A stretch of DNA of 64,000 bases. Origin: Natribacillus halophilus. Its GTDB lineage: Bacteria > Bacillota > Bacilli > Bacillales > Marinococcaceae. Of the stretch, positions 62,747-64,000 are shown one piece after another. The stretch spans positions 96,735-160,734 of the forward strand of contig NZ_FNEN01000008.1 in NCBI RefSeq assembly GCF_900100185.1, in the 5' to 3' direction. The position numbers were made by a program, and so were the translations under genes. Under the pieces are notes generated by a model. That model was not told where the DNA came from. It saw only the letters and a program-made list of their open reading frames with translations, and did not search any database. Position 1 is the stretch's first letter. Each line of letters starts with the position of its first letter.

Positions 62747-63600
62747 AATTTATAGATCGACTGGGTGCCGCTATTTTCTTCGCCCTGCTCGAGGAGTTTA
62801 TCATAAAGTGACTTGACGAGCTCAACCCCGGGAAGCCCTTCTTCCATCTGTTCGGATTCTTCTATGGCGATCTCCATGTCCTTGATGAAATGCTTGACAT
62901 AAAAACCGGGGGCGAAATCTTCATTTAACATACGTGGAGCGAGATTTTGCAGCGTCCAGCTTCCGCCTGCTCCCGTCGATATACTTTTTAATACTTTTTC
63001 CTGATCGAGGCCGGCTTCCTTGGCGTAACCCATCGCTTCGGCCGCCCCGATCATGCTCGCGGCCACTGCGATTTGATTACACATTTTCGTATGTTGCCCA
63101 TTGCCGGCCTCTCCTAAGTATTGAATATTTTCACCCATCGTTTCGAACAACGGTAGACACCGTTCATATGCCTCCTGATCACCGCCGATCATAATCACAA
63201 GTTTCTTGTTGCGCGCGCCGACATCGCCACCGGAAACAGGGGCATCAAGGGCTGAGCCTGCTTTTTCCTTCGCCGCTGCGGCGATTTTTTTCGCGAGCGA
63301 TGGTTTGGAGGTCGTCATGTCTATCAACGTGGCTCCTTTTTTCATGTGAGCCAATAGACCATCCTCGGAAAAATAAACATCTTCTACATCGCGCGGATAG
63401 CCGATCATCGTAATGACGATATCCGCTTCTGATGCGAGCTCTCCTACAGAATCCTTCCAGGTGGCGCCGTTCGCCAAGAGATCGTCAGCCTTTGATTTCG
63501 TCCGTGTATAGACGAGCACCTGATAGCCATCGTCCATAATATGTTGCGCCATGCTTTTTCCCATTACGCCTACGCCAATAAATCCTACCGTCTCTTTCAT
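62734..63600 (-). CDS. ykwC: NAD(P)-dependent beta-hydroxyacid dehydrogenase, YkwC-like
   Basis: A 288-residue enzyme of the 3-hydroxyisobutyrate dehydrogenase family. GFIGVGVMGKSMAQHI is the nucleotide loop, DAPVSGGDVGARNKKL near residue 118 is the substrate motif, and GNGQHTKMCNQIAVAAS near residue 168 holds the catalytic lysine. The end GEENSGTQSIYKLWQN matches B. subtilis YkwC. The physiological hydroxyacid is not known. GGGAGGG precedes the ATG. Confidence 0.95.
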   Translation of the reverse strand: MKETVGFIGVGVMGKSMAQHIMDDGYQVLVYTRTKSKADDLLANGATWKDSVGELASEADIVITMIGYPRDVEDVYFSEDGLLAHMKKGATLIDMTTSKPSLAKKIAAAAKEKAGSALDAPVSGGDVGARNKKLVIMIGGDQEAYERCLPLFETMGENIQYLGEAGNGQHTKMCNQIAVAASMIGAAEAMGYAKEAGLDQEKVLKSISTGAGGSWTLQNLAPRMLNEDFAPGFYVKHFIKDMEIAIEESEQMEEGLPGVELVKSLYDKLLEQGEENSGTQSIYKLWQN

Positions 63601-63795
63601 GAAGATCCCTCCCTTTTTTCTATATACCTATCATATCATAACTGAATATTTTTATACTCGAGTTTCGCACCTTGATAAACCAAGAAAAAATGGCCTTTGA
63701 ATCCGCATAAAATCCATAAAAAACCCGCATGAACACAGGGCTTTTGGTATAATTAAGGTACCAATCCAAATCATGCCAAAAGGACGTGTTATCAC

Positions 63796-64000
63796 ATGCG
63801 GGGAAAAACCAAAGAGATTGAAAAAGTAATTCAAACTCATGGATTTTCAATTGATTCTATTGTAAGGGATGTTATGAAATCGTTCAACTTCCGCTCCCTT
63901 TGTCATAAGGTTGGATTCAAGAAACAGCAAGGATATCCCGTCACCGACATCATCACGTTAATGTTGGTGTTTCCGCTAATGCTTTTAAACAGCATCAATG
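63796..64000 (+). CDS. DDE transposase, N-terminal part (runs off window)
   Basis: The frame MRGKTKEIEKVIQTHGFSID... SFNFRSLCHKVGFKKQQGYP VTDIITLMLVFPLMLLNSI is the start of an IS4-related transposase seen in Firmicutes; the DDE core would lie beyond base 64000. AAAAGGACG precedes the ATG and TATAAT occurs at about 63746. The element's left end must lie between the ykwC start (63600) and 63740; GAGTTTCGCACCTTG at 63660 is a candidate inverted-repeat end. Confidence 0.7.
   Translation, partial: MRGKTKEIEKVIQTHGFSIDSIVRDVMKSFNFRSLCHKVGFKKQQGYPVTDIITLMLVFPLMLLNSIN

Overview
The window reads as a low-to-mid GC Gram-positive chromosome of the family Bacillaceae, probably a salt- and alkali-tolerant genus (Salicibibacter or a relative is a guess). 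The main support is the block ydiF / rex-tatA-tatC / ydiK-ydiL / groES-groEL (about 30.6-37.4 kb), which has the gene order of the Bacillus subtilis ydi-gro region. Other support comes from strong AGGAGG-type ribosome sites, a CIRCE operator, mtlARFD and ykwC homologues. The secreted proteins are strikingly acidic and Na+-coupled transporters are abundant (BCCT, NhaC, DAACS, AGCS), as in halophiles. I see no rRNA, tRNA, CRISPR array or intact prophage.

Layout. 0-2.2 kb: end of a beta-oxidation-like operon (TetR, thiolase, SDR), divergent from an aberrant BCCT transporter. 4-8.6 kb: an MMPL exporter and a secreted coiled-coil partner, divergent from a TetR regulator. 8.6-10.6 kb: a graveyard holding a zupT tail cut by an IS200/IS605 right end with a tnpB tail, a frameshifted PD-(D/E)XK nuclease, and a C45 acyltransferase tail. 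10.6-16 kb: mannitol operon mtlA-mtlR-mtlF-mtlD whose transporter carries two EIIB domains. 16.4-21.6 kb: a deletion scar joining a broken SDR to a broken TetR gene, an intact C45 acyltransferase, a 52-bp palindrome array, a ring-cleaving dioxygenase, and a proline iminopeptidase-like gene with an internal stop. 21.7-28.9 kb: a copper-resistance island (csoR, copZ, glutaredoxin, HxHP protein, copA, copB-type ATPase, cueP) with three matching 17-bp CsoR-like operators. 29-30.6 kb: aldo/keto reductase and relics of an oxidoreductase and an integrase beside groEL.

30.6-39.6 kb: chaperonins, Tat export, Rex, an ABC-F protein, a cluster of DnaA-box-like sequences, and a PBP3-like protein. 39.7-47.3 kb: NERD protein, a second 52-bp-periodic palindrome array, FAD oxidoreductase, PHP phosphatase, murB, CBS protein, sulfurtransferase, and two futalosine-pathway menaquinone genes (mqnB, mqnD) behind a broken DinB gene. 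47.6-60.3 kb: mostly transport and membrane housekeeping (DAACS, NhaC, MFS, TVP38, VanZ, RDD, CNNM, AGCS, TSUP), old yellow enzyme, an NRDE protein and manganese catalase. 60.4-64 kb: a TetR-SMR-SMR-SDR operon with two matching operators, ykwC overlapping a 57-residue membrane protein gene, and the start of an insertion-sequence transposase at the right edge.

The most interesting structures are the two intergenic arrays of imperfect palindromes that have unrelated sequence but the same ~52-bp period, the dispersed hairpin at both ends of the window, the DnaA-box cluster, the IICBB mannitol transporter, and the copper regulon whose operators can be read directly. At least nine broken genes show recent reductive decay of the accessory content. 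All family assignments come from reading protein sequence without a database search.
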